Below, piece by piece: positions 1 to 8,126 of a stretch of DNA of 64,000 bases. Origin of the DNA: Blautia faecis (GTDB lineage Bacteria > Bacillota > Clostridia > Lachnospirales > Lachnospiraceae); NCBI RefSeq assembly GCF_020554845.1, contig NZ_JAJCIA010000014.1, positions 1 to 64,000 on the forward strand, written 5' to 3'. Numbering within the stretch: position 1 is the stretch's first letter; every line of letters begins with the position of its first letter. Under the pieces are notes generated by a model, which searched no databases, had not been told where the DNA came from, and saw only the letters and a program-made list of their open reading frames with translations. Made by a program: the position numbers and the translations under genes.

Positions 1-660
1 CTATCCCCTCAAGATTGAGGGGCAGGGGAGTTGAAGTGTCGAAGACACTTTTTTATGGACTTGGAAGATTATAAATCGGAACTGGAAGAGAGGGAATGAA
101 TTCAAGCCAGAGTGCAGTATAGCAGGTGAAAGATGAGAAGCGAAGGAAAAAGTGTCAGCATTGAGAAGTGTTAACAGGTATATATTGGAAGAATTCAGCC
201 AGGGGAACTCTGGCTGATATAAAAACACATCTGCAGAAATAGTGACTGAAGAAATTTTGAGTAGTGGAATTGGGAAGAAGTATTTAGATACTATAATAAA
301 GAGATTAGCTGGCTTGTATACTAACAGAGAGGACATAGTAAACAGATTTGCGTTATTATCAGGGATTGTAGGGAGATTCCGAAGAGCTTTTGTTCAGATG
401 ATGAAACAATAGGATTGGTACAGGAAATATATGGAACAAAAGTTAATAAAGGGATTTGTTGCGTTTTCTGCTATAATAATCTGCCAGCAAAGAATGTGTT
501 GTCTGAATATGTTTGTGATTATAAGAAACGAGCAGGGTTATTTCAAAGATCTGCAGATTTAGAGTAGTTCTTTTTTTCTGAGAGAAAAATTAAAAATCGT
601 TTTTGGTTCTTCTGGAGAGTGATTATAGCGTTTGGGAAACATCCGGAGAAACCATTACCT
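1..660. other. Decayed, non-coding accessory DNA
   Basis: No convincing intact gene is seen here. On the + strand two short open stretches in different frames read like remnants of real protein: one ends with a stop near 410 (contains KKYLDTIIKRLAGLYTNRED), the next runs in another frame to a stop near 567 (contains ICCVFCYNNLPAKNVLSEY). Both lack a credible start and a ribosome binding site. The long minus-strand open frame over 1-336 is hydrophobic and lacks a ribosome binding site, so I treat it as a shadow. I infer a frameshifted, dead gene; its family is not recognised. Confidence 0.35.
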
Positions 661-685
661 CAGGGTGTCGGTAAAGTTCTTTATC

Positions 686-716
686 AAAGAGGGCTTTGAG
701 ATGCCCTTTCTTTTTT
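686..716 (+). terminator. Rho-independent terminator
   Basis: An AGGGC/GCCCT stem with a short loop is followed by a run of T. It isolates the downstream beta-lactam response operon from whatever once lay upstream. Confidence 0.6.
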
Positions 717-762
717 ATGCAAATCTTTTCTCTTGTCTACATATATAAACCTAAGAAAAAGC

Positions 763-791
763 TTGACGTTTAAATGTTACAAGTGTAATAT
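763..791 (+). promoter_or_regulatory. Promoter with BlaI-type operator of the PBP operon
   Basis: A TTGACG -35 box (763-768) and a TAATAT -10 box (786-791) are separated by 17 bp. The palindrome TTACAAGTGTAA (777-788) covers the spacer and the start of the -10 box. It matches the TACA-N2-TGTA core known for BlaI/MecI repressors, and a blaI gene lies in the same locus. Repressor binding here would block RNA polymerase. Confidence 0.8.
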
Positions 792-827
792 TTAAGAAAA
801 TATGAAAAAAAGGAGAAATAAAACTAT

Positions 828-2930
828 ATGAGAAAAAAGAAAAGAAAAAAACACACGAAGATTATTACAAAAATAGTTTTATTTAGCGGTATATTGATTG
901 GTGGTGGAATCGGTATTGTAACAATAATGAATTGTAATGTTCCTGAAAAAAGACTAATGGAATATATGAAATATATTGAAAAAGGGGAATATGAGCAAAT
1001 GTATGCCATGCTGGATCAGAAAAAAAGCAGCATGAACAGTAAGGAAGAATTTATAGAACGAAATTCTAAAATATATGAAGGCATTGAGATGTCTGATCTG
1101 TCCATAACCGATATTACAGTAAAAAGACAAGAAAACGGAAATGCGGCAGTTTCCTATACAACAAATATGCAGACTGCTGCAGGAAATGTAGAATTTACCA
1201 ACGATGCGGTATTTTCACATGATTGGACAGGATATCATTTAATCTGGCAGGATCAGTTGATTTTTCCAGAGTTATCTGCAACGGATAAAGTTCAGGTAAC
1301 GTCAGAAGAGGCAAAGAGAGGAGATATTTTAGACAGAAATGGTCGTCAGTTGGCTGGAGAGGGAACTGCATCTTCGGTAGGAATTGTTCCGGGCAGGATG
1401 GAGAACAGAGAAGATACAATAAAAAAACTGGCAGAGTATCTTGGAATTGGAGCAGACGAAATTGAGGATAAGTTAAAAGCCGGTTGGGTAAAAGCAGATT
1501 CTTTTGTACCAGTAGCAACAATTCCTAAAATACAAGAGGTCGATCTTTTGACAGCGAATCCGGATAAAACTGTTCTGGAAGAAAAAGAAAAGCAGGACAC
1601 ATTATTGAAGATTCCAGGTATTATGTTATCTGATGTAAAAGTACGAACTTATTATCTAAAAGAAGCTGCCTCTCATCTGGTAGGGTATGTACAGGCGGTT
1701 ACAGCCGAAGATTTGCAGGAACATAAAGGGGAAGGGTATCGTACAAACAGTGTGATTGGAAAGACTGGACTGGAAACGCTTTATGAAAAAGAACTAAAAG
1801 GAACAGATGGGTGTGAAATCTGTATTGTAGATGCAAATGGAAATAAAAAAAGTGTTATTGCATATGAGCCTAGAAAAGATGGAGAAGATATCCATACTAC
1901 GATTGATGGTGATCTTCAAAGTACTCTTTATGAACAATTTAAAGAAGACAGAGGATGTTCTGTAGCTTTGAATCCTTATACAGGGGAAGTATTGGCGTTG
2001 GTAAGTACGCCATCTTATGATAATAATGATTTTGTACGTGGAATGGACAACAGCCAGTGGAGTGCATTAAATGAAAATGAAGACAGGCCTTTATACAATC
2101 GCTTTCGCCAGACATGGTGTCCTGGCTCAACTTTTAAACCTGTAATTGCTGCAATTGGATTAAAAGTGGGGGCATTTACTGCAAATGACGATTTTGGAAA
2201 TGAGGGTCTGGCGTGGCAGAAAGATTCCTCGTGGGGAGATTATACAGTGACTACACTTCATGATTATGAACCTGTGATCTTGAAAAATGCGCTTATTTAT
2301 TCAGATAATATTTATTTTGCAAAAGCAGCATTAAAAATTGGTGCGGATCAACTGATGCAGTCTCTAAATCAAATAGGATTTAATCAGGAACTTCCATTTG
2401 ATATTAAAATGTCAGAGTCCCAATATTCTAATATGGACAAGATAGAAACAGAAATCCAGCTTGCTGACAGTGGGTATGGACAGGGACAGATTCTGGTAAA
2501 TCCTTTGCATCTTGCAAGCATTTATACGGCTTTTCTAAATGATGGAAATATGATAAAGCCATATCTTCACGCGGATGGTGGAAGCACTTCCAGTGAAATC
2601 TGGATAAAAGATGCTTTTTCACCACAAATTGTTTCGGAGGTTATGGAGGGGTTAGAGGGTGTAGTGAATAACCCGGAAGGAACTGGTTATGGAGCATGCC
2701 GGGAAGACATTAGATTAGCAGGAAAAACCGGAACAGCGGAACTGAAAGCTACAAAAGAAGATACATCTGGAACAGAAATTGGCTGGTTTACAGTTTTTAC
2801 TACAGATAGAGATACAAAGAATCCTATTTTGCTCATCAGTATGGTAGAGAATGTGAAAGATATTGGAGGAAGCGGTTATGTGGTGGAAAAGGATAAGGCG
2901 ATACTGGATGAATATCTTGGTAATGAATAA
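828..2930 (+). CDS. MecA/PBP3-like class B penicillin-binding protein
   Basis: A 700-residue membrane-anchored peptidoglycan transpeptidase. After a basic N-terminus and one membrane segment (about 14-35) comes an NTF2-like domain of the MecA_N type (about 40-150), then a dimerisation region (about 160-330), then the transpeptidase domain. The three catalytic motifs are present: STFK with nucleophile Ser434, SDN at 492-494 and KTGT at 633-636. This architecture is that of Staphylococcus PBP2a (MecA) and Bacillus PBP3. The gene is controlled by a BlaI-type operator and shares its locus with blaI and blaR1, so it probably supplies drug-insensitive cross-linking when beta-lactams are present. 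The start follows an AAAGGAG site. That its beta-lactam affinity is low is inference; the sequence does not prove it. Confidence 0.9.
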   Translation: MRKKKRKKHTKIITKIVLFSGILIGGGIGIVTIMNCNVPEKRLMEYMKYIEKGEYEQMYAMLDQKKSSMNSKEEFIERNSKIYEGIEMSDLSITDITVKRQENGNAAVSYTTNMQTAAGNVEFTNDAVFSHDWTGYHLIWQDQLIFPELSATDKVQVTSEEAKRGDILDRNGRQLAGEGTASSVGIVPGRMENREDTIKKLAEYLGIGADEIEDKLKAGWVKADSFVPVATIPKIQEVDLLTANPDKTVLEEKEKQDTLLKIPGIMLSDVKVRTYYLKEAASHLVGYVQAVTAEDLQEHKGEGYRTNSVIGKTGLETLYEKELKGTDGCEICIVDANGNKKSVIAYEPRKDGEDIHTTIDGDLQSTLYEQFKEDRGCSVALNPYTGEVLALVSTPSYDNNDFVRGMDNSQWSALNENEDRPLYNRFRQTWCPGSTFKPVIAAIGLKVGAFTANDDFGNEGLAWQKDSSWGDYTVTTLHDYEPVILKNALIYSDNIYFAKAALKIGADQLMQSLNQIGFNQELPFDIKMSESQYSNMDKIETEIQLADSGYGQGQILVNPLHLASIYTAFLNDGNMIKPYLHADGGSTSSEIWIKDAFSPQIVSEVMEGLEGVVNNPEGTGYGACREDIRLAGKTGTAELKATKEDTSGTEIGWFTVFTTDRDTKNPILLISMVENVKDIGGSGYVVEKDKAILDEYLGNE

Positions 2931-2946
2931 TTTTTACCTTTAAATA

Positions 2947-2958
2947 TTACAAATGTAA
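2947..2958 (+). promoter_or_regulatory. Second BlaI-type operator
   Basis: The palindrome TTACAAATGTAA has the same TTACA-N2-TGTAA form as the operator at 777-788. It lies in the 40-bp gap between the PBP gene and the next gene, just upstream of that gene's ribosome binding site. This suggests the two downstream genes belong to the BlaI regulon in their own right, perhaps from an internal promoter. Confidence 0.65.
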
Positions 2959-2970
2959 GAGGAAAATGAT

Positions 2971-4128
2971 ATGAAAAAAATTTGGAAAATATTTGTGGGA
3001 GTTATTTTTCTTGCTGTCTGTAGTGGATGTGGCATAAAGAAAGAGCAGAAAAAGACAATTGAAGATACGAAAGAAAAAATTTACAGAGAGTGTGAAATGC
3101 TAGCAGAAGGCTATCGGAACATATATGAGAATGCTGTGAAAGAAAATGCACTATATGAGCTGAGTACAATACAAAAAAGTATGGATTATTTTGGAAAATA
3201 TGGATATGCAGTAATTGATTCCTACAATCAGCTGGATATGGTTCAAAGTATTAAAGTAGATGATTTTTTGAAAAAAGCAGAAAAAGAGAAGAATGGAAAA
3301 ACTACTATATTTCAAGTTATAGCAGGGGATCATTTTATCCGGTATGATCTGAAAACCAAACAGGGGAAAATAGACGTTGAAGTAAGCTCTTTTAAATGGA
3401 AAGAGGACACTTGGCAGGAAACATATTATCATGAGTTTAGAGCTAATTCATGGAAATATACAGAAAACGGGCATTTCTTTATAGAAGAATATCATCCGGC
3501 AGGATATGATGGACCGTCTGGATATCGGGACTTTCGGGTAGCACCGTTAAATAAAAAATGTCGGGAGTTGAATCGAAAATATATACTTCCTTTTGGATAT
3601 ACACTTAATAAATTGTTTACTTCTAATTGGAGTGAAAAAAATTATGATGGAATAAATTTTTATGATGTTTTTGATCGTTTACTTTCAATGGAAGAAAAAA
3701 CTGATGAATTTAAGGAAGGAAAGACTTATGAAATCCCAAAAGAATCATTTGAAACGATATTTCAAAAATATTTTAATATAAGCGCAGAGATACTGCAGAC
3801 AGGAACGGTATTTCACACAGAAATACAGACATATCGGTATCGAACCAGAGGAATCGTATATGATTTTGCTCCCACACCATATATTCCATATCCGGAAGTT
3901 GTTTCCTACATAGAAAATCAAGATGGAACAATAACACTGGAAGTAAATGCGGTATGGCCACAAAAAGAATTAGATCAGGCGTTTTGTCATAGCGTAACCA
4001 TTCGGCTGTTAGATAAAGATAGATTTCAATATGTATCCAATTATGTATCAAGGTCAGAAATAGAGGTTACCTGGTATACAGAAAGATTATCAGACGAAAA
4101 GTGGGAGGAATGTTATGGAGATAATTGA
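2971..4128 (+). CDS. Exported protein of unknown function, BlaI locus (paralog 1)
   Basis: A 385-residue protein that starts with a secretion signal (KKIWKIFVGVIFLAVCSGCG) whose VCSGC resembles a lipobox, so it is probably a lipoprotein on the outer face of the membrane. I cannot assign a family. It aligns over its second half with the next gene product: shared WKYTE, a P-L-N/S-x-x-C-R-E block, a (Y/L)GY-N-L-x-S-(N/D)W block, and matching C-terminal beta-rich segments. Gene order and the operator just upstream place it under BlaI control with the PBP. A role in beta-lactam tolerance or cell-wall work is inference from context only. Confidence 0.75.
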   Translation: MKKIWKIFVGVIFLAVCSGCGIKKEQKKTIEDTKEKIYRECEMLAEGYRNIYENAVKENALYELSTIQKSMDYFGKYGYAVIDSYNQLDMVQSIKVDDFLKKAEKEKNGKTTIFQVIAGDHFIRYDLKTKQGKIDVEVSSFKWKEDTWQETYYHEFRANSWKYTENGHFFIEEYHPAGYDGPSGYRDFRVAPLNKKCRELNRKYILPFGYTLNKLFTSNWSEKNYDGINFYDVFDRLLSMEEKTDEFKEGKTYEIPKESFETIFQKYFNISAEILQTGTVFHTEIQTYRYRTRGIVYDFAPTPYIPYPEVVSYIENQDGTITLEVNAVWPQKELDQAFCHSVTIRLLDKDRFQYVSNYVSRSEIEVTWYTERLSDEKWEECYGDN

Positions 4129-5362
4129 TATGATTACAAAAAGAAAACTGAAAAAGATGATGAGCGTTTTATTTATTTCGGGATGCTTTTTCATAGGAAA
4201 TACAAAATGTAAAGGGGCTGATTTAGAATATATTTCACAGGAAACTGCGAATTATGCTGTACAAGAAAGAGGATATGATTTGCCAGTAGATGAAGTCGTG
4301 AAAGAAGAAGCTATTGAAGATTGTAAGAATGTTATGAATCAGATGAAAGTCATTTATCAAAAGGCGGATAAAGGGACTTCATCGAATATAGTAGTTTCTG
4401 AGACAGTAATGGAAGAAATGCAGGAAGTATTAAAGGAAAAAAATGTCCCCGTTATTACATCAGCACCGTATTCAAATATGGCTAATTATTCTAAAATGGA
4501 AGAATTTCTTTTCAGGGCAGAACAGGATCTGACAGGAGATATCGTCTTATATAGGATTAACAGGGATGGTGGGATAGAAAGACTCAAATTCAATTATGAT
4601 GGGACAGATATGTATTTGCTGGCTGTGAAAGCTGTTTGGGGTATGAATGACAATCCATCTATTGTATATGTTTCGTATACAAGGATAGAAGAATGGAAAT
4701 ATACAGAAAAAGGCTGGTTTGGTTATACGCTATGCGTTCCAAAGTATCCGGAAGTATCAGAAGCGGTTGATGGCAGTTCTATGATAAGAATTAAACCTTT
4801 AAGTGATGAATGCAGGGAAGTTTCAAAGAGGTGTGTGTATTTGCTTGGATATCAGGGGAATAATCTTTTATGTTCTGATTGGGATAGATCTGATATGGAA
4901 GGGTTAGATTATAATGGTTTATATGAATATTTATATCGAATGAAATACGGGGAGAGATATGAGTTTTCAGGTAACTCAAGTGGAATTCCGGCAGAAGAGT
5001 TTGAAAATCTGATAATGGAGTTTTTGCCGATAACAGCAGATCAAATTAAAAAATGGGCAGTATTTGATTCGGAACATCAAACTTATGACTGGGAACGATT
5101 AGGCTGTTTAAATTATAGCCCTACTCATTTTGGAACATCTTTACCGGAGGTCGTTGAAATAAGAGATAGCGGAGAGGGAAACAGTGTGTTGGTTGTTGAT
5201 GCTGTATGTGATACATTTATATGTAATGATGCCGTTATTACAAGTGAGCTGACTGTTAAGTTCAACGATGATAAGAGTTTTAAATATATGGGGAATAAAA
5301 TTCTGAATAATGGTACGAAAGAAGTTCCCAAATATCAATATAGAATAAAAAGAAAGAACTGA
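4115..5362 (+). CDS. Exported protein of unknown function, BlaI locus (paralog 2)
   Basis: A 415-residue protein translationally coupled to the previous gene (14-bp overlap, GGGAGG site inside its end). The N-terminus is basic then hydrophobic, with FISGC as a possible lipobox; a later ATG at 4130 would give a more normal signal peptide. Similarity to the upstream protein (WKYTE, a P-L-x-x-x-C-R-E block, GY-x-x-N-L-x-x-S-x-W, and a final beta-rich domain) shows the pair arose by duplication, but they have diverged strongly. No enzyme motif is seen. It is the last gene on this strand before convergent blaR1. Confidence 0.72.
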   Translation: MEIIDMITKRKLKKMMSVLFISGCFFIGNTKCKGADLEYISQETANYAVQERGYDLPVDEVVKEEAIEDCKNVMNQMKVIYQKADKGTSSNIVVSETVMEEMQEVLKEKNVPVITSAPYSNMANYSKMEEFLFRAEQDLTGDIVLYRINRDGGIERLKFNYDGTDMYLLAVKAVWGMNDNPSIVYVSYTRIEEWKYTEKGWFGYTLCVPKYPEVSEAVDGSSMIRIKPLSDECREVSKRCVYLLGYQGNNLLCSDWDRSDMEGLDYNGLYEYLYRMKYGERYEFSGNSSGIPAEEFENLIMEFLPITADQIKKWAVFDSEHQTYDWERLGCLNYSPTHFGTSLPEVVEIRDSGEGNSVLVVDAVCDTFICNDAVITSELTVKFNDDKSFKYMGNKILNNGTKEVPKYQYRIKRKN

Positions 5363-5376
5363 TAACAACTATCAGC
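5359..5376. terminator. Weak terminator between convergent genes
   Basis: A CTGAT/ATCAG stem with a 7-nt loop lies between the end of the second exported protein and the end of blaR1 on the other strand. The stem is short, so termination may be incomplete. Confidence 0.35.
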
Positions 5377-5389
5377 CCTTTCATATTTG

Positions 5390-7186
5390 TTAATTCCATA
5401 TATGTAATTTTTTTAAGATATCAGAAGTGATTTCAAATGCTTTTTTGCCAGTTGCATTAGAATCACTTTGGATATTGGTTGCAAAATAATAGCTGTTATC
5501 GGAAGTTTCTACATATCCGATAAACCAGCCGTTGATATCCTGTCCGTTGACACGACCGGTTCCAGTTTTTCCGTAGAAATTACCATTAGGTGTACTGGCA
5601 ATTTTTATAGCATTTTTAACAGAAAATACATTTTGAGAATTTAGATGGAATTCATTTGTGTTAAATTTTTTTAATAATGTTACTTGCTCTAAAGGCGAGA
5701 TTTTTAATGAAAAATCGGACCAGTATAAATCCAGATTTGAACTGGTTGTTTGGTTTCCATATTCTATTTTATTCAAAAATTCCTGGACTCTGTTAATTCC
5801 GAGCTGCGAATCAATTGCCTGGAAATACCAGTTAACGGAATTTTGCATAGCAGAGTTTAAATCCTGATCAGCTTCCCAGGATGGAAAAGGAAAGGCATCA
5901 CCATTCCATGTCATGGAAGAGTGTTCTGGTGTGATGATTCCGGATTCCAACCCTAATAATGCATCGTATATTTTGTAGGTAGACTCTGGCGGAATACGTT
6001 TGGTGGCTTCTTCAAGATCGTATATTTTCCAGGAATCCAAATTATTGTCATACAAAACAAATGATCCATCATATGTTCCAAATGTTTCGGATATATCTAA
6101 CAGGGAGATATTTTTGTCTGTATCACTAAAATGATATACGCTTTGAGTAGAGGCATCAACGGATAAAATGGGTGTACATCCAATAAAAACAGCACTAATG
6201 ACCAGATAAATTATCAATGCTCTCATTTTTTGATAAAGAGTTTCTTTCCTAAAAACGGCGATGTTGAGAATACGTCGTTTCATCTGCCTGAAATTTCCGG
6301 ACATTCCAACTGCCAGTGGAGAGGAAAAAGAGGATATTTTTTCTGCAAAATTAATCAGTGTAGTTCCATAAGCTTGGTATTCATCAGCAGAAATCATCTG
6401 CAATACAGCAGAATCACAGGCTATTTCACGGTCACAGAGAATTTCTTTTAAAGTGTACCAAACAAAAGGGTTAAACCAGTAGAGTATATTACTTATGACC
6501 ATGAGGAAGCCAATAAATGTATCTTTGTGACGGTAATGCTGTAATTCGTGTAGCAGCATAAAACGCATATCATCAGGATTCAGTTCGGAAATTAAATGGA
6601 TGGGAATGTAAATTCTGGGATGTATTATTCCGATTAAAACTGGTGATTTTAAAAATGCAGTACTGTAGACTGATACTGGGTGAGAGATTTTAAGTTCCTT
6701 TAAACAATTGTAATAAATAGTTTTTACCTGCTGATTTTGAAGCGGGAGAGCAGATCTTTTTATGGAACGTACATAGTTTAATGAATGAAGGGTGAGGACT
6801 GACATAATCATAACACCCGTTATCCATATTAGAAAGAGTATGGTATTCAAGCCTCCCAAAAATTGACTACTGATGGAAACTGAAAAATCATTCACCTGGT
6901 TTAACAAAATATTTTGTGTATTACTGGTAAGTTCGGATAGCGTGTCGGTACCAGAGTTAAGTCTTGAGTCAGTTTGAAAAAAATGTAACCATGAAAAAAG
7001 TTGTGAGCCATGAATCTGTACAGGAAAAAATGGCACGGCAAGTAGTAAAAATAAAAGAAAACAGAGATGGTACTGTGTAGCCGCAGATAAATATTTTTTC
7101 AGAAGTTTTTTTGTTCCGATTATTACAAGTGTAAAAATACATATGAAGATATTACTGATTAAAAAGTGGATGATCCAGTTGCTCAT
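5390..7186 (-). CDS. blaR1: BlaR1 beta-lactam sensor/protease
   Basis: A 598-residue membrane sensor that binds beta-lactam outside the cell and in response triggers cleavage of the BlaI repressor. Four hydrophobic segments surround an M56 metallopeptidase domain with the zinc motif HELQH (213-217). The C-terminal half is a class D beta-lactamase-like sensor with STYK (nucleophile Ser402), SVN (450-452) and KTGTG (540-544). The length matches known BlaR1/MecR1 proteins of about 590-600 residues. It sits 10 bp downstream of blaI in one operon and runs toward the PBP operon. Confidence 0.92.
   Translation of the reverse strand: MSNWIIHFLISNIFICIFTLVIIGTKKLLKKYLSAATQYHLCFLLFLLLAVPFFPVQIHGSQLFSWLHFFQTDSRLNSGTDTLSELTSNTQNILLNQVNDFSVSISSQFLGGLNTILFLIWITGVMIMSVLTLHSLNYVRSIKRSALPLQNQQVKTIYYNCLKELKISHPVSVYSTAFLKSPVLIGIIHPRIYIPIHLISELNPDDMRFMLLHELQHYRHKDTFIGFLMVISNILYWFNPFVWYTLKEILCDREIACDSAVLQMISADEYQAYGTTLINFAEKISSFSSPLAVGMSGNFRQMKRRILNIAVFRKETLYQKMRALIIYLVISAVFIGCTPILSVDASTQSVYHFSDTDKNISLLDISETFGTYDGSFVLYDNNLDSWKIYDLEEATKRIPPESTYKIYDALLGLESGIITPEHSSMTWNGDAFPFPSWEADQDLNSAMQNSVNWYFQAIDSQLGINRVQEFLNKIEYGNQTTSSNLDLYWSDFSLKISPLEQVTLLKKFNTNEFHLNSQNVFSVKNAIKIASTPNGNFYGKTGTGRVNGQDINGWFIGYVETSDNSYYFATNIQSDSNATGKKAFEITSDILKKLHIWN
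7123..7134. promoter_or_regulatory. BlaI-type operator inside the blaR1 coding sequence
   Basis: TTACAAGTGTAA, identical to the operator in the PBP promoter, lies about 50-65 bp inside the 5' end of blaR1. It could act as a roadblock or auxiliary site for BlaI. It could also be a chance match, but an exact 12-mer copy in this locus is striking. Confidence 0.5.
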
Positions 7187-7196
7187 TCAAAACCTC

Positions 7197-7568
7197 CTAT
7201 TTCTGATGTTTTGATAATAAATGGCGTAAGTTATCAATTTCTGTTGAAGAGAGCTTATCGTCTTCAAGGTAAGAAGCCAGCATAGAAGAAAGATTTCCAT
7301 TATAATATCGCTTTAAAAAAGAATTGCTTTCCTGGCGTATATATTCATCTTCTTGGACTAATGGAGTATAGACAAATACCCGGCTTTGTTTTTCGTAGGA
7401 AAGAGCTTTTTTGGAAACAAGTCTCTTGATAAGAGTTTGAATTGTTTTTGGACTCCAGCTGGTAGTTAGAGTAAGTTTTTCTGTAATTTCATTTGTATTG
7501 ATGGGAGCATATTTCCATACAATTTTCATAACTTCAAATTCGGCTTCTGAAATTTGGGGTAGTGACAT
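7197..7568 (-). CDS. blaI: BlaI/MecI-family transcriptional repressor
   Basis: A 123-residue winged-helix repressor. The N-terminus (ISEAEFEVMKIVW, then the helix-turn-helix with WSPKTIQTLIKRLVSKKAL) is the classic BlaI signature, and the C-terminal helices form the dimer region cut by BlaR1 signalling. The length is normal. It is the first gene of the blaI-blaR1 operon, preceded by AGGAGG and by two operator-like palindromes, so it should repress itself as well as the PBP operon. Confidence 0.93.
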   Translation of the reverse strand: MSLPQISEAEFEVMKIVWKYAPINTNEITEKLTLTTSWSPKTIQTLIKRLVSKKALSYEKQSRVFVYTPLVQEDEYIRQESNSFLKRYYNGNLSSMLASYLEDDKLSSTEIDNLRHLLSKHQK

Positions 7569-7591
7569 AATAAAATCCTCCTGCTAAATCC

Positions 7592-7639
7592 TACATATGT
7601 AATAAATATATTATATTACTTGTAGAAGAAAAAAGTCAA
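7592..7639 (-). promoter_or_regulatory. blaI promoter with two operators
   Basis: On the minus strand TTGACT (7634-7639) and TATAAT (7610-7615) are 18 bp apart. TACATATGTA (7592-7601) and TTACTTGTAG (7616-7625), both of the TACA/TGTA type, flank and touch the -10 box. This predicts autoregulation by BlaI. Confidence 0.75.
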
Positions 7640-7689
7640 ATGGCAGATGATATATAGAATATAAAATTAATAATGTAGAGGCAATAAAG

Positions 7690-8103
7690 GTGAAAAAGAT
7701 AGAAATTATTGAGAGAATCACAGATGCTAATGGAAGCATAAGTGAAAACATATTGACTAGCTGGGAACATAAAAACCAATTCATACCGGAAATTATAAGG
7801 TTTGGAGAATTAAAAATATATCTACAGGAACGAATTGTTAAAAAGAATGATAGTGATGTTCATCTTTCAAAATATGAATATGATATTTTACTTCTTTTAG
7901 CGAAAAGTCCAGGTAGAATATTTGGAAAAGAAATGGTTTATGATCTGGTATGGAATGAACCTTATTCCGGTGATTATAATGTGGTTATGCGACATATCTG
8001 CAATATCAGAGAAAAAATAGAAGATGATCCTGGACAACCATTATATATACAAACAGTACGAGGTGTAGGATATCGGTTTAATGGGAATTTAGGCAGCGAG
8101 TGA
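7690..8103 (+). CDS. Winged-helix DNA-binding protein without receiver domain
   Basis: A 137-residue protein. Residues about 38-132 form an OmpR/PhoB-type winged helix (LSKYEYDILLLLAKSPGRIF, then IREKIEDDP and the closing VRGVGYRF). The usual 120-residue phospho-receiver domain is missing; about 40 unrelated residues stand in its place. It starts with GTG after an AGAGG site and diverges from blaI, sharing the 120-bp control region. It may be the stump of a response regulator or a stand-alone regulator of the mobile region. No partner kinase is nearby. Confidence 0.75.
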   Translation: MKKIEIIERITDANGSISENILTSWEHKNQFIPEIIRFGELKIYLQERIVKKNDSDVHLSKYEYDILLLLAKSPGRIFGKEMVYDLVWNEPYSGDYNVVMRHICNIREKIEDDPGQPLYIQTVRGVGYRFNGNLGSE

Positions 8104-8114
8104 AATCGCTGCCT
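8091..8114 (+). terminator. Terminator overlapping the stop codon
   Basis: A perfect AGGCAGCG/CGCTGCCT stem with an 8-nt loop includes the TGA stop of the winged-helix gene and is followed by a T/A-rich tail. Confidence 0.7.
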
Positions 8115-8126
8115 ATTATTATGGTT

